NCBI GenBank assembly: GCA_009360885.1
Contig: SPEL01000003.1
Coordinates: 186,001-250,000, forward strand
DNA: 64,000 bases
Direction: 5' to 3'
From: Sphingobium sp.
GTDB lineage: Bacteria; Pseudomonadota; Alphaproteobacteria; Sphingomonadales; Sphingomonadaceae
Positions 20,632 through 30,525 of this stretch are shown here, piece after piece; positions within the stretch are counted from its first letter, which is position 1, and every line of letters starts with the position of its first letter. Under the pieces are notes generated by a model. The model was not told the DNA's origin. It worked only from the letters and a program-made list of their open reading frames with translations, and made no database searches. Made by a program: the position numbers and the translations under genes.

Positions 20632-21639
20632 ATGCTGAAAAAACCTATAGTATCTGGCCTCCCCAAACGATTTGGCGATATAGGACCATTGATCGAAAAT
20701 GGCAGTATCATAGCATTATCCCTTATTGCTCTGTTCATGACGATCATAGCGATGGGGATAATATTCGGCCCTTTCGACTATAGATGGAATGAACTTAACC
20801 CCCCCTTCAGTATATTGATATTTTTATGGATAATTGGGCTGCTTATACAAATATTGAGCCTCGATCGCCTTGGTTCGGCCCTAAAAATGATAGCGATTTT
20901 CTTATTTTTTTCGATAGTCAGCATGTTGGGAAGTTCTGTTCTTGCGACCATCAGCCTAGGTTATGCAGATAAAGCACTGACCGCTGCGGACGCCGCCTTA
21001 TTTCCGTGGTTCGACTGGCAGAAAACCATGCTAATGGTAGGAAATAATGAAAATTTGGGGTCTTTTTTCAGTCAGTCCTATGCCAATCTTAACTGGCAAC
21101 CCCTTTTACTCATTGGCTATTTTTGCTGCATTGGCCGCCAAGATCATGGGTGGAAAGCCCTTAGTTGCCTGATATTAGCAGCCTCTTTGTGTATTTTACT
21201 GTTTCCATTAGCACCTGCAACAGGGGGCTATGTCTATTATGGCATTGCCAGAGCTGATGTCCCTTATGTCCATGTGGCAGCGGCATGGGACGCCCCCGAA
21301 ATCCTGCGTGAACTGAAAAATGGCACCTTGTCCCATATTGGCGTCCGCACGATTGAAGGCATTGTCACCATGCCCAGCTTTCACGCCGCAGCGTCCGTTG
21401 TGTTAGCATGGAGCTTTTGGCAGTCTCGCCTTCTACGCTGGCCGATGCTGGCCGCCAATATAGCGATGTTTATTTCATCCGTCCCTATTGGCAGCCATTA
21501 TATAGTTGATTTGATTGCCGGAAGCGCAATCGCCTGTTTTTCCATTGTTGCCGTGCCTTATCTGCAGGCATGGAGCACATGTCAGAGAGGCAAGTCACTT
21601 ATACTAAATCAGCGCCCTATTTCTGTCGCTCAGGCTTAA
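20632..21639 (+). CDS. PAP2-superfamily integral membrane protein
   Basis: 335 residues, about eight membrane helices. The C-terminal half carries two of the acid-phosphatase (PAP2) motifs: TMPSFHAAASVV (catalytic His) and SVPIGSHYIVDLIAG (His plus Asp). The first PAP2 motif (KxxxxxxRP) is not obvious. The layout, with an N-terminal membrane domain and late PSFHA and GSHYxxD motifs, is that of the PAP2_3 group, which includes inositol-phosphorylceramide synthases such as Aur1. Sphingomonads make sphingolipids, so a lipid phosphotransferase or phosphatase is plausible but unproven. The gene is AT-richer than its neighbours. It ends 8 nt before the convergent recG. Confidence 0.75.
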   Translation: MLKKPIVSGLPKRFGDIGPLIENGSIIALSLIALFMTIIAMGIIFGPFDYRWNELNPPFSILIFLWIIGLLIQILSLDRLGSALKMIAIFLFFSIVSMLGSSVLATISLGYADKALTAADAALFPWFDWQKTMLMVGNNENLGSFFSQSYANLNWQPLLLIGYFCCIGRQDHGWKALSCLILAASLCILLFPLAPATGGYVYYGIARADVPYVHVAAAWDAPEILRELKNGTLSHIGVRTIEGIVTMPSFHAAASVVLAWSFWQSRLLRWPMLAANIAMFISSVPIGSHYIVDLIAGSAIACFSIVAVPYLQAWSTCQRGKSLILNQRPISVAQA

Positions 21640-21647
21640 AAGTATAA

Positions 21648-23714
21648 TCAGCCCCCCTTCAGCAGCCCAACGGCGGCATCGCGCTCAAACAGATAAAGCG
21701 CAATGCGGGCAGCCTGTCCGCGCGGGGAATCCAGCCCGCCATCGCGCTCCACCAACAGGCGCGCATCATCGCGCGCCATGTCGATAAGGTCATTCATATC
21801 CTCTGGCGTGGCGATACGGGCGCTTTGTTCGCCGGACTGGCGTGTGCCCAAATAATCCCCTGCCCCGCGCAGGCGTAAATCCTCCTCAGCGATGCGAAAG
21901 CCGTCATTGCTTTCCCGCATTAACGCGAGCCGCGCCCGCGCCGTTTCCGACAGGCCATTGCCGCGAAGGAGCAGGCATGTAGACGCCTTATCTCCTCGCC
22001 CCACGCGCCCACGAAGCTGGTGCAATTGCGCAAGGCCGAAGCGATCTGCTCCCTCTATAATCATCAGCGACGCATTGGGAACGTCCACGCCAACCTCGAT
22101 CACCGTGGTGGCGACCAGAACCTTTGCCTGCCCACCGGCGAAACGCTCCATCACTGCGTCCTTTTCCGGCCCCTTCATCCGGCCATGGACCAGTGCCACG
22201 ACATCCGGCCCAAAGCGCATCCGTAAGGCCTCCGCCCGGTCCTCGGCCGCGGTCTGATCGGAAAGTTCACTTTCCTCCACCAGCGGGCAAACCCAATAGG
22301 CTTGCTCTCCGCCAGATATATGGCGGCCCAGCGCCTCCGTCACCTCATCCAGCCGATCCGCCGACATCACCAGCGTCTTGATCGGCTGACGGCCCGGCGG
22401 CATTTCATCGAGGCGGCTGACCTCCATATCGCCATAATATGTGAGCGTCAGCGTGCGTGGAATGGGCGTTGCCGTCATCACCAGCACATGCGGGTTGAGC
22501 CGCGCCTTCGACGCCAGCATCATCCGTTGCACCACACCGAAACGATGCTGTTCATCAATGACGGTGAGGCCCAGATTTTTATAGGTGACCCCCTCCTGAA
22601 ATATCGCATGGGTGCCGACGAGAATATCTATGCTGCCGTCCGCAAGGCCCATCAGGGTTGCCTCCCGCGCCTTGCCCTTATCACGCCCGGTCAGCACCGC
22701 GATATTGACCGGAACACCCGATAGCATCCGCCGCAGCGTCTCATAATGCTGGCGCGCAAGGATTTCCGTGGGGGCCAGCATCGCGCCCTGCATCCCGGCC
22801 TCTACCGCGCCGAGGAGGGCCATCAGCGCAACCCATGTTTTCCCTGCGCCGACATCGCCCTGCAACAAACGCAACATGGGGGAGCCTTGCTGCATATCAC
22901 CATCAATTTCATGCAGCGATCGCAACTGCGCACCCGTAGGACGAAAGGGCAGCTTCACCTGATCGCGCAGCACCCCGGTCGGCGTGATCGGCTGCGCCTT
23001 CCTCTTACGCGACGCGGCCCTCACCAGCATCAGCGCAAGCTGGCCGGTGAATATCTCATCATAGGCAAGTCGGCGGCGTTCACCTACGCTATCCGGCGTT
23101 GCGTGAACGGAAAGCAGGCTGTCGCGCCAGCCCTTCCACTTATGACGATCCAGCACCGAAGGCTCTATCCATTCGGGAAGCTCCGGAGCGCGGGAGAGCG
23201 CCTCTTTCACAAGGTCGCGCATTCGCGCGTTCGTTATCCCATCGGAAAGCGGATATACGGCTTCCCTCACCTGCACATCGGCGGAGTCTTCGGGTGGCAC
23301 AACATGGTCCGGGTGAACCATCTGGAGCTGATCGCCCCACATCTCTAGCTTGCCGGAGACAATGCGCGGCTCATCAAGGGGCAGCAGCTTCTTCGGCCAG
23401 CCGCTATTGCGCCCGAAATAAGTGAGGGTAATGCGCTCCCCCGCCTCATCCTCCGCCACCACACGAAAAGGCGCACGAGAGGAACCGCCAGCGCGATATT
23501 CCACCGGGGTCAGGGTAATGATAATCATCTGCCCCGCATCCGCGCCATCCAGCCGGTCGACCCGTTTGCGCTCTACCCACCCCGTCGGCAGATGAAAGCC
23601 AAGGTCCACCATCCGGGCGAGGCCCAGACGGTCTAATGGCTTGGCGAGGGCATTGCCCACGCCTTTTATCACCGAAATTTCGGCAAAGAGCGGATTGAGA
23701 AGTTCTGGTCGCAT
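21648..23714 (-). CDS. recG: ATP-dependent DNA helicase RecG
   Basis: 688 residues. Remodels stalled forks, D-loops and R-loops. The N-terminal wedge domain (about residues 1-150, SVIKGVGNALAKPLDRLG, then an OB-like region) precedes helicase motifs: Walker A in LLQGDVGAGKTWVAL, motif II DEQHRFG, motif III MTATPIPRTL, VATTVIEVGVDVPNA and QLHQLRGRVGRG. Complete and of normal length. The start codon region overlaps the divergently encoded sdhE leader. recG, sdhE and mfd are adjacent in many sphingomonads. Confidence 0.98.
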   Translation of the reverse strand: MRPELLNPLFAEISVIKGVGNALAKPLDRLGLARMVDLGFHLPTGWVERKRVDRLDGADAGQMIIITLTPVEYRAGGSSRAPFRVVAEDEAGERITLTYFGRNSGWPKKLLPLDEPRIVSGKLEMWGDQLQMVHPDHVVPPEDSADVQVREAVYPLSDGITNARMRDLVKEALSRAPELPEWIEPSVLDRHKWKGWRDSLLSVHATPDSVGERRRLAYDEIFTGQLALMLVRAASRKRKAQPITPTGVLRDQVKLPFRPTGAQLRSLHEIDGDMQQGSPMLRLLQGDVGAGKTWVALMALLGAVEAGMQGAMLAPTEILARQHYETLRRMLSGVPVNIAVLTGRDKGKAREATLMGLADGSIDILVGTHAIFQEGVTYKNLGLTVIDEQHRFGVVQRMMLASKARLNPHVLVMTATPIPRTLTLTYYGDMEVSRLDEMPPGRQPIKTLVMSADRLDEVTEALGRHISGGEQAYWVCPLVEESELSDQTAAEDRAEALRMRFGPDVVALVHGRMKGPEKDAVMERFAGGQAKVLVATTVIEVGVDVPNASLMIIEGADRFGLAQLHQLRGRVGRGDKASTCLLLRGNGLSETARARLALMRESNDGFRIAEEDLRLRGAGDYLGTRQSGEQSARIATPEDMNDLIDMARDDARLLVERDGGLDSPRGQAARIALYLFERDAAVGLLKGG

Positions 23715-23799
23715 GGCTATTGCCTTATCCGATAGCCCAGTGGCCCGCCCTTATCAAATTGAGAATGAGAAGGCAGCGGCCCCAATAGAAAGCAAGACT

Positions 23800-24066
23800 A
23801 TGTATGATGACCCCCGCCTGCGCCGCCTGCATTTTCAGGCATGGCATCGCGGCACGCGTGAGGCCGATTATATGGTTGGCGGTTTCTTTGACCGAGATTG
23901 CCAGACATGGAATGAAGAACAATTCGCATGGTTTGAGGCCTTGCTGGATGAGCAGGATGTAGACATCATGGCATGGGGCATGGGCACGGCGGATGTACCG
24001 GAAAAATATCAAGGCCCGATGATGGATGCGTTTAAAAAGCTGGACTTCATCAAAATCCGTAACTGA
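23800..24066 (+). CDS. sdhE: Succinate dehydrogenase assembly factor SdhE (FAD assembly factor)
   Basis: 88 residues from the ATG at 23800. Promotes covalent attachment of FAD to SdhA. The family's RGxxE motif is present in WHRGTREADYMVGGFFD, followed by the acidic helical bundle (FEALLDEQDVDIMAW). The open frame extends upstream to 23641, overlapping recG, but homology begins at MYDDPRLRRLHF; the ribosome site before 23800 (GAAAG) is weak. mfd begins 23 nt after its stop, so the two are probably one transcript. Confidence 0.92.
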   Translation: MYDDPRLRRLHFQAWHRGTREADYMVGGFFDRDCQTWNEEQFAWFEALLDEQDVDIMAWGMGTADVPEKYQGPMMDAFKKLDFIKIRN

Positions 24067-24089
24067 ATATAGCGAGCCTAGTGCGCACC

Positions 24090-27000
24090 ATGAATGATCC
24101 TGCCCGCATAATATCCGCGACCGTCCCGCTCACCCTTTCCGGTGTGGCGACGGGGTTTCTGCCTATATTGCTGGCGGATTTGGCGCGGGCCAATATCGGA
24201 CCTCGTGCCGGAGGCAAGCCAGCGCGCACCGTTTTCATCGCGCCAGATGAGCAGGCGATGCAGGCCATATCCGACACTGCGCACTGGTTCGCGCCGGAAT
24301 TACAGATCGTCACTATCCCGGCATGGGATTGCCTGCCCTATGACCGCGCATCGCCCTCGCTGCGGTCAGCGGCGCAAAGGCTGGCGGGGCTGCATGGCGT
24401 TCAGGGAGCAGTAACCGGGCCGCAACTGATACTGACGACAGCGGCGGCGGTGACACAGCGCACCCTGACGCCCTTTCGCGTGCGGCAACTGGTGGCGCGC
24501 CTCGCGCCCGGTGAGCGAATTGATATTAACCGCCTCACCACTATGCTGCAGGCCAATGGCTATGTCCGTACCGACACCGTTTATGACGCCGGTGAATATG
24601 CGGTGCGCGGCGGTATAGTCGATCTGTTCCCCGGCGGCGCACCCGAACCGATGCGGCTCGATTTCTTTGGTGATGAGATTGAAACGCTGCGCAGTTTCGA
24701 TCCCGCCACCCAGCGTTCCACCGGTGATGTGGACAGCTTCACCCTTTTGCCTGCGTCAGAGGCTTTGCTGGATGAGGAGACGATCAAGCGCTTTCGCTCC
24801 CGCTATCGTGAGCTATTTGGCGCAACCGCAACAGGGGATCCGCTCTATCAGGCCGTCAGTGAAGGTCGGCGATTGGCGGGCATGGAACATTGGTTGCCGC
24901 TGTTTGAAGAACGGCTGGTTCCGCTGATCGACCATTTTGACGAAGGCACGCTGATTATTCGTGATGCAGGTGTCACCGGCGCGGCGCAAACCCGTTTCGA
25001 GGCGATTACCGATTATCACGCCAACCGCATTGCATCGCGCGGTAGCGACCCCGGCAGCTACCGTCCGCTCGCCCCCGATCAGCTTTATGTCACTTCGGCG
25101 GAGTGGGAGGCAGAGATTGCCGCCCGCCCCATTCACATCACATCGCCGTTCCATGAGCCGGAAAGCGCGACTGTGCTGGACCTTGGCGTTACATCGGCGC
25201 GCGATTTCGCACCGGAACGCGCCCAGAATGCCAATATTTACGACGCCGTCACCACGCATATCAATGCGCTGCGTAAGGGCCTGCATGAGGATGCCCCGCG
25301 CAAGGTCATCATCGCCAGCTATTCGGCGGGGGCGCGGGAACGCCTCCATGGCCTGCTGCATGACCATAAGGCCAGCCGCCTTGCGATGGCGGATAGCTGG
25401 CAGGAGGCACAGGGCCTCGCCGCGCAAGGCTCCGTCGCGCTGGTCGTGCTGCCACTCGACCATGGCTTTACCAGCAAGGATGTCGCCCTCCTCACCGAGC
25501 AGGACATGCTGGGCGACCGACTTGTCCGCCGGGCAAAACGCAAGAAAAATGCTGATGCGTTTCTTGCCGAACTGGCGACATTAACGCCCGGTGATCTGGT
25601 CGTTCATGCGGACCATGGCATTGGGAAATATGAAGGACTGACCTCCATCCCCGTGGGCAATGCGCCCCATGATTGCGTTGCGCTGGAATATGCGGGCGGG
25701 GACAAGCTCTATGTCCCGGTTGAAAACATCGACGTCCTGTCCCGCTATGGAGCGGAAGAAGGCGCGCCGCTTGATAAATTAGGCGGTGAGGCATGGCAGC
25801 GCCGCAAGGCCCGGATGAAGGAACGCATCCGTGAAATTGCGGGCGAACTCTTGAAGGTTGCTGCCGCCCGCGCCTTGCGTTCTGCCCCGGCGGCGGAACC
25901 GGATTCAGGTGGTTATCCTGCCTTTGTCGACCGTTTCCCCTATGATGAGACGGAGGATCAGGACCGCGCCATTTCCGACGTGATAGAGGATTTGGCCGCT
26001 GGCCGCCCGATGGACCGCCTCGTCTGCGGTGACGTGGGCTTTGGCAAGACGGAGGTCGCCCTGCGCGCCGCGTTCGTTGCCGCCATGGCCGGGATGCAGG
26101 TGGTTGTCATCGCCCCCACCACCTTGCTCGCGCGGCAACATCACCGCAACTTTACCGAGCGTTTCCACGGCTTTCCGATGAATGTCGGGCGGTTGTCGCG
26201 CCTCGTCCCCGCGGCTGAGGCAAAGCAAACCAAAGAAGGCCTTGCCGATGGCACGATTGATGTGGTGGTCGGCACCCATGCTTTGTTGTCCAAGGGGCTG
26301 GAGTTCAAGCGCCTCGGCCTTGTCATTGTGGATGAGGAACAGCGTTTCGGCGTCAACCATAAGGAACGGCTAAAGCAGCTCAAGACCGATGTGCATGTGT
26401 TGACGCTGACGGCGACACCAATTCCCCGCACGCTGCAAATGGCGATGTCGGGCCTGCGGGAACTCTCTGTCATTCAAACGCCTCCGGTCGATCGCCTTGC
26501 CGTGCGCACTTATGTAATGCCATGGGATGGCGTGGTGATCCGCGAGGCCTTGCTGCGCGAACATTATCGTGGCGGACAGAGCTTCTTCGTCGTACCGCGC
26601 ATATCAGACCTCACCGAAATAGAGGAATTTCTGCGCGAACATGTGCCGGAAATTCGCCCCATCGTCGCCCATGGCCAGATGGCCGCAGGCGATGTTGAGG
26701 AGCGCATGTCGGCCTTTTACGATAAGAAATATGATGTGCTGCTCTCGACCACTATCGTTGAGAGCGGCCTTGATATTCCCAGCGCCAACACCCTCATCAT
26801 CCACCGGGCAGATCGGTTCGGGCTGGCACAGCTTTATCAGCTTCGTGGCCGTGTCGGGCGGTCGAAAACGCGGGCCTATGCCTATTTCACCACCCCGCCT
26901 GGTCGCCTGATTACCGAAACCGCCGAAAAGCGCCTCAAGGTATTGACCGATCTCGACAGCCTCGGCGCGGGGTTCCAGCTTGCGAGCCATGACCTTGATA

Positions 27001-27590
27001 TTCGCGGTGCGGGCAATCTGGTGGGGGATGAACAATCCGGCCATATCAAGGAGGTCGGGTTTGAGCTGTATCAATCCATGCTGGAAGAGGCGATACAGGA
27101 AGCCAAATCCGGCGGCAGCACCGATTTCGTGCCAAAGGATGCGTTTTCACCGCAAATCACCGTCGATGCGCCGGTGCAGATACCAGAGGATTATGTGCCG
27201 GATCTTGACCTGCGCATGGGCCTCTACCGTCGCCTCAATGAACTGGAGGACGCACAGGAAATTGAATCCTTCGCCGCTGAACTCATCGACCGTTTCGGTA
27301 AATTGCCGGATGCCACGCAAAATCTGCTGACCCTCATCCAGATTAAGCAGAATTGCGTGAAGGCCGGTATTTCACGGCTGGATGTCGGGCCGAAGGGCGC
27401 GCTCGTTGGCTTCCACAATGACCACTTCACCAACCCCGTCGGCCTTATCGGCTATGTCCAGCGCCTGCAAGGGACGGCCAAGCTACGCCCGGATAATAAG
27501 CTGGTCATCACCCGTGCATGGAAAGATGGCGCAGCACGCCTTCACGCAGCGCTGCAACTGTCTAAGGGGCTGGCGAAGGTGGCCGGTTAG
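24090..27590 (+). CDS. mfd: Transcription-repair coupling factor Mfd
   Basis: 1166 residues from the ATG at 24090 (a GTG nine bases earlier is possible). Displaces RNA polymerase stalled at lesions and recruits UvrA. Order of domains: UvrB-like N-terminal module (IPAWDCLPYDRASPS, YDAGEYAVRGGIVDLFPGGAPEPMRLDFFGDEIE), the CarD-like RNA-polymerase-interacting domain at about residues 490-560 (TPGDLVVHADHGIGKYEGL), the helicase core with Walker A CGDVGFGKTEVA, motif II DEEQRFG and TATPIPRTLQMAMSG, QLYQLRGRVGRS, the TRG motif region, and the C-terminal regulatory domain ending KGLAKVAG. Full length. Confidence 0.98.
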   Translation: MNDPARIISATVPLTLSGVATGFLPILLADLARANIGPRAGGKPARTVFIAPDEQAMQAISDTAHWFAPELQIVTIPAWDCLPYDRASPSLRSAAQRLAGLHGVQGAVTGPQLILTTAAAVTQRTLTPFRVRQLVARLAPGERIDINRLTTMLQANGYVRTDTVYDAGEYAVRGGIVDLFPGGAPEPMRLDFFGDEIETLRSFDPATQRSTGDVDSFTLLPASEALLDEETIKRFRSRYRELFGATATGDPLYQAVSEGRRLAGMEHWLPLFEERLVPLIDHFDEGTLIIRDAGVTGAAQTRFEAITDYHANRIASRGSDPGSYRPLAPDQLYVTSAEWEAEIAARPIHITSPFHEPESATVLDLGVTSARDFAPERAQNANIYDAVTTHINALRKGLHEDAPRKVIIASYSAGARERLHGLLHDHKASRLAMADSWQEAQGLAAQGSVALVVLPLDHGFTSKDVALLTEQDMLGDRLVRRAKRKKNADAFLAELATLTPGDLVVHADHGIGKYEGLTSIPVGNAPHDCVALEYAGGDKLYVPVENIDVLSRYGAEEGAPLDKLGGEAWQRRKARMKERIREIAGELLKVAAARALRSAPAAEPDSGGYPAFVDRFPYDETEDQDRAISDVIEDLAAGRPMDRLVCGDVGFGKTEVALRAAFVAAMAGMQVVVIAPTTLLARQHHRNFTERFHGFPMNVGRLSRLVPAAEAKQTKEGLADGTIDVVVGTHALLSKGLEFKRLGLVIVDEEQRFGVNHKERLKQLKTDVHVLTLTATPIPRTLQMAMSGLRELSVIQTPPVDRLAVRTYVMPWDGVVIREALLREHYRGGQSFFVVPRISDLTEIEEFLREHVPEIRPIVAHGQMAAGDVEERMSAFYDKKYDVLLSTTIVESGLDIPSANTLIIHRADRFGLAQLYQLRGRVGRSKTRAYAYFTTPPGRLITETAEKRLKVLTDLDSLGAGFQLASHDLDIRGAGNLVGDEQSGHIKEVGFELYQSMLEEAIQEAKSGGSTDFVPKDAFSPQITVDAPVQIPEDYVPDLDLRMGLYRRLNELEDAQEIESFAAELIDRFGKLPDATQNLLTLIQIKQNCVKAGISRLDVGPKGALVGFHNDHFTNPVGLIGYVQRLQGTAKLRPDNKLVITRAWKDGAARLHAALQLSKGLAKVAG

Positions 27591-27756
27591 GGATTGGCCA
27601 AATCACGCCGTAGAGCAGATCGCACCATAGAGGACATCTCCGCTATTATTTTGCCGTCACAACCAAAACGGATTCATCCCTCATAGCTCCTGACATGACT
27701 ATCTCTTAACGGGCGTTCCGGCCCTTTCTTAATCCGGGCTTCTTTTGGGGGAATTT

Positions 27757-28395
27757 ATGAAATTGATATTGACGGGCGCTGCCTGCGCCGCATTGGTTGC
27801 GCATCCCGCATGGGCAACAGAGACATCCGCGCCAGCCGCAGCAAGCGTAGAGACAACCGTGGCCGCGCCGGCACCTGTTACGCCGATCTATCTGACCCTG
27901 CCCGTCAACACGGAACTCACCATCACGCCCAATAATGAACTGAACAGCAAGAAGCTGAAGGAAGGTGACACGTTCCTCTTCAGCACAGTTTTTGATGTGA
28001 TGATGAACAACCAGATCGTCATTCCCAAGGGGACACGCGGTCAGGGCTGGGTTTCATGGAGAACCGGCAAAGGCGCCTTTGGCAAATCCGCAAAAATGGA
28101 AATCAGCTATCAGTGGATTGAACTGGGCGGGCGCCGTATTGCCGTAAATGGCACCCATCGTCAGGAAGGGCGCGGAAATACCGGTGCAACCATCGGAGCC
28201 GTTGTGGCAGCAGGTGTATTTGGCGCATTTGTGACTGGTAAATCCGCCACCATACCCAATGGCATGAACCTTAAGGCTTACACGACAGAGCCTGTCCAAT
28301 TCATCGCGGCCAATAATGTGGCCCAGCCCAATCCCGCACCTGCCGCTGTAACAGCTACTCTGGCCCCGACCCCGACTGCTGCCATCATACCATAA
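27757..28395 (+). CDS. Secreted or periplasmic protein of unknown function
   Basis: 212 residues. MKLILTGAACAALVAHPAWA is a signal peptide. A Thr/Ala/Pro-rich linker (about residues 21-45) precedes a beta-rich domain: IYLTLPVNTELTITPNNELNSKKLKEGDTFLFSTVFDVMMNNQIVIPKGTRGQGWVSWRTGKGAFGKSAKMEISYQWIELGGRRIAVNG. A glycine-rich hydrophobic segment (TGATIGAVVAAGVFGAFVTGKSA) and a Pro/Ala tail follow. The 'IPKGTRGQGxV' stretch resembles domains in conjugal TrbI/VirB10 proteins and other periplasmic beta domains, but that is only a shape resemblance. The ribosome site is TGGGGGAA. It stands alone, convergent to the EAL gene. Confidence 0.65.
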   Translation: MKLILTGAACAALVAHPAWATETSAPAAASVETTVAAPAPVTPIYLTLPVNTELTITPNNELNSKKLKEGDTFLFSTVFDVMMNNQIVIPKGTRGQGWVSWRTGKGAFGKSAKMEISYQWIELGGRRIAVNGTHRQEGRGNTGATIGAVVAAGVFGAFVTGKSATIPNGMNLKAYTTEPVQFIAANNVAQPNPAPAAVTATLAPTPTAAIIP

Positions 28396-28428
28396 CGACT
28401 ATCGGGCAATGGCCATGTTCCACAAATG

Positions 28429-28479
28429 CCAGCCTGGGGGCAGGACCTTATTCCCTTGGGTCCTGGCCCTAATGGCTGG
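28429..28479. terminator. Long hairpin between convergent genes
   Basis: Nested stems CCAGCC/GGCTGG (outer) and CAGGACC/GGTCCTG (inner, 10-nt loop) lie between the secreted-protein gene and the convergent EAL gene, and reach into the last codons of the latter. No strong T-run; probably a shared terminator or transcript-end stabiliser. Confidence 0.5.
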
Positions 28480-30301
28480 TTACCGGAATATGGCCATTTT
28501 CATCAACCAATCGTAGCAAATCAGCCGATGAAACCGCTGGTGATCGCAAAAACCCCTGATAAATATCACATCCCGCCCGCGCCAGCAGGGTGAGTTGCTC
28601 TTCGCTCTCCACGCCCTCAGCAATGACAGTGAGCGCAAGGGAGCGCGCCATCGCGATGATGGCGGTCAATATCACCCTATCCCGCGCCGTGCCGACAATA
28701 TCCCTGCTCAGGCTATGGTCGATTTTCAGATAATCCGGGTGCAACGCCTTCAGATAAGCAAGGCTGGAATAGCCCGTGCCGAAATCATCAATCGCGACCC
28801 TTATTCCTTTCGACCGTAGCATCTGCAATATCGTGCCTGCCCGGTCGATATTTTCGATAAGGCCGCTTTCGGTAATTTCTACGGTCAGCCGGTCGGCGGG
28901 GAAACCACTACGCGCAACCAGCCCTTCAAGGCTTGCCGGGAAATCCCCCTGCGCCAGATCAACCGCCGTAATATTAATCGCCAGCCGCAGCTTACGCAAA
29001 GGCTCCGGCCAGCCTCCCGCCTCCATCAGGGCGCAACGTTGAATATGCAGGGAAAGCGGCAAGAGATAATCCGACCTGTCCGCCGCAGCAAACAAAGTGC
29101 CCGCGTCCAGTTGGCCCAGTTCCGGATGGTTCCACCGCGCCAGCGCCTCTACGCCGATGATCTGATCGTTGATACTATCATATTGGGGCTGATAAACGAT
29201 ACCAATCTCGCCCCTGTCGAGCGCGAGGCGCAAATCAGCATCCAGCCGGTCAGAATCGCTATGGACCAGCCCATCACGCCGCAAGGCCGGGCGGAACCAT
29301 ATATCGCTACTGCCAGACCGCCGTGCATCGGCCAGCGCCGCCGCCGCCCGTCGTACCAGACGCCGCCCGTCATCTTCCGGTGCCGTTTCCGCAATGCCAC
29401 AGCGCGAGGTCAGCCGGATGAGCTTATCATCCGCCACCAGAGGGCGCGCCACTTCCGACAAAATCAGCCGGGCAAGGTCACGGCTCATGGCCTCTGTATC
29501 TTGCCCCTCTTTATAGGGCAGGGCGACCATATATTCCGTGCCACCCATTCGGGCCAGCAATCCCTCTTCGCCAATGGCGGCAACCGTACATTGCCGAATA
29601 CGCTCCGCAACGCGCAGCAACACTATATCGCCCGCTTTTTTGCCATAGGCCGCATTCACGCTGTCAAACTGGCTGATACCGATGAGGAGACAGGCAGATA
29701 TGCCGCCCTGCGCCGCGCCTTTGCTCTTGCGCTGACGCATAGAGGCCAGCGTACGGTCCAGCCAGTGCAACGCCGCACCGCGCCCTGTCAGACCCGTCAG
29801 CCAGTCCAGCCCGCCCGGCGTGACATGAGGCTGCAAATCGGCGTGACTGTCTTTATCTTCATCGTCTGACAGCACCATGGCTTCATCACTGATACGCGCC
29901 GCTTGCAGCAGACGCTGGTGGCAAGCCCAGGCCGTATCGAGCGTCGATCGCACAACCGCATCCGATGCAGGCCAGTAAAGAATATGGCTGACCCCTGCGG
30001 CGGTCAGATCAGATAGCGAGGGAACCGAAATATCTTCCCCCTCTCCCTGCTCCGCCGCCAGTATAGCAACACAGGCCCCGGCCCGTCCGGTCAAAACCCG
30101 TCCGGCGACGTCCGCCAGCATGGGGGAAACGACCGAACGCATATCCAGCACAGGAAGCGCAGCAAAATCTGCTTCCTCCCCTTGTGTGGCAAGGCTAATC
30201 TGCCAGCCAGCATCCCTTAACCATGAGGCAAGCGCATCTTCCCTGAAAGCCGCAACAGAATCTGCAAACCACGCGATGCCTCGCCTGCTATCTGCATCCA
30301 T
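28469..30301 (-). CDS. GGDEF/EAL protein, probable c-di-GMP phosphodiesterase
   Basis: 610 residues from the ATG at 30301 (the frame is open to an ATG at 30346, and the start is uncertain). An N-terminal domain of about 160 residues with no recognisable motif, possibly a degenerate receiver, leads into a GGDEF-like domain whose active site reads MGGTEYMVAL, so cyclase activity is doubtful. The EAL domain looks catalytic: VEALARWNHPE, NITAVDL, VEITESGLI, IDDFGTGYSSLAYLKALHPDYLKID and VIAEGVESEEQL are all present. No membrane helix is seen, so it is cytoplasmic. It would lower c-di-GMP. Divergent from the NAD kinase gene. Confidence 0.88.
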   Translation of the reverse strand: MDADSRRGIAWFADSVAAFREDALASWLRDAGWQISLATQGEEADFAALPVLDMRSVVSPMLADVAGRVLTGRAGACVAILAAEQGEGEDISVPSLSDLTAAGVSHILYWPASDAVVRSTLDTAWACHQRLLQAARISDEAMVLSDDEDKDSHADLQPHVTPGGLDWLTGLTGRGAALHWLDRTLASMRQRKSKGAAQGGISACLLIGISQFDSVNAAYGKKAGDIVLLRVAERIRQCTVAAIGEEGLLARMGGTEYMVALPYKEGQDTEAMSRDLARLILSEVARPLVADDKLIRLTSRCGIAETAPEDDGRRLVRRAAAALADARRSGSSDIWFRPALRRDGLVHSDSDRLDADLRLALDRGEIGIVYQPQYDSINDQIIGVEALARWNHPELGQLDAGTLFAAADRSDYLLPLSLHIQRCALMEAGGWPEPLRKLRLAINITAVDLAQGDFPASLEGLVARSGFPADRLTVEITESGLIENIDRAGTILQMLRSKGIRVAIDDFGTGYSSLAYLKALHPDYLKIDHSLSRDIVGTARDRVILTAIIAMARSLALTVIAEGVESEEQLTLLARAGCDIYQGFLRSPAVSSADLLRLVDENGHIPVTSH

Positions 30302-30525
30302 AGAATTACCTGCCCCACCCGGCGCCCATCGCAGCCTTAAACCCATGCTTCATCTGATTTTTCGTTCCTGTAAAGAGCGGAACCATTTTTTCCTGTTCTG
30401 TTTTGGATGAAGTACCTGCCTTATATGCCGCCATGCCCATGACCAGCCTTGCGCCTCATGGAGGCATCGCTTAGCTATTCTGGCATGACCAAGCTATTAT
30501 CTGCCCCCTATTGCGGAGCCAGCCA

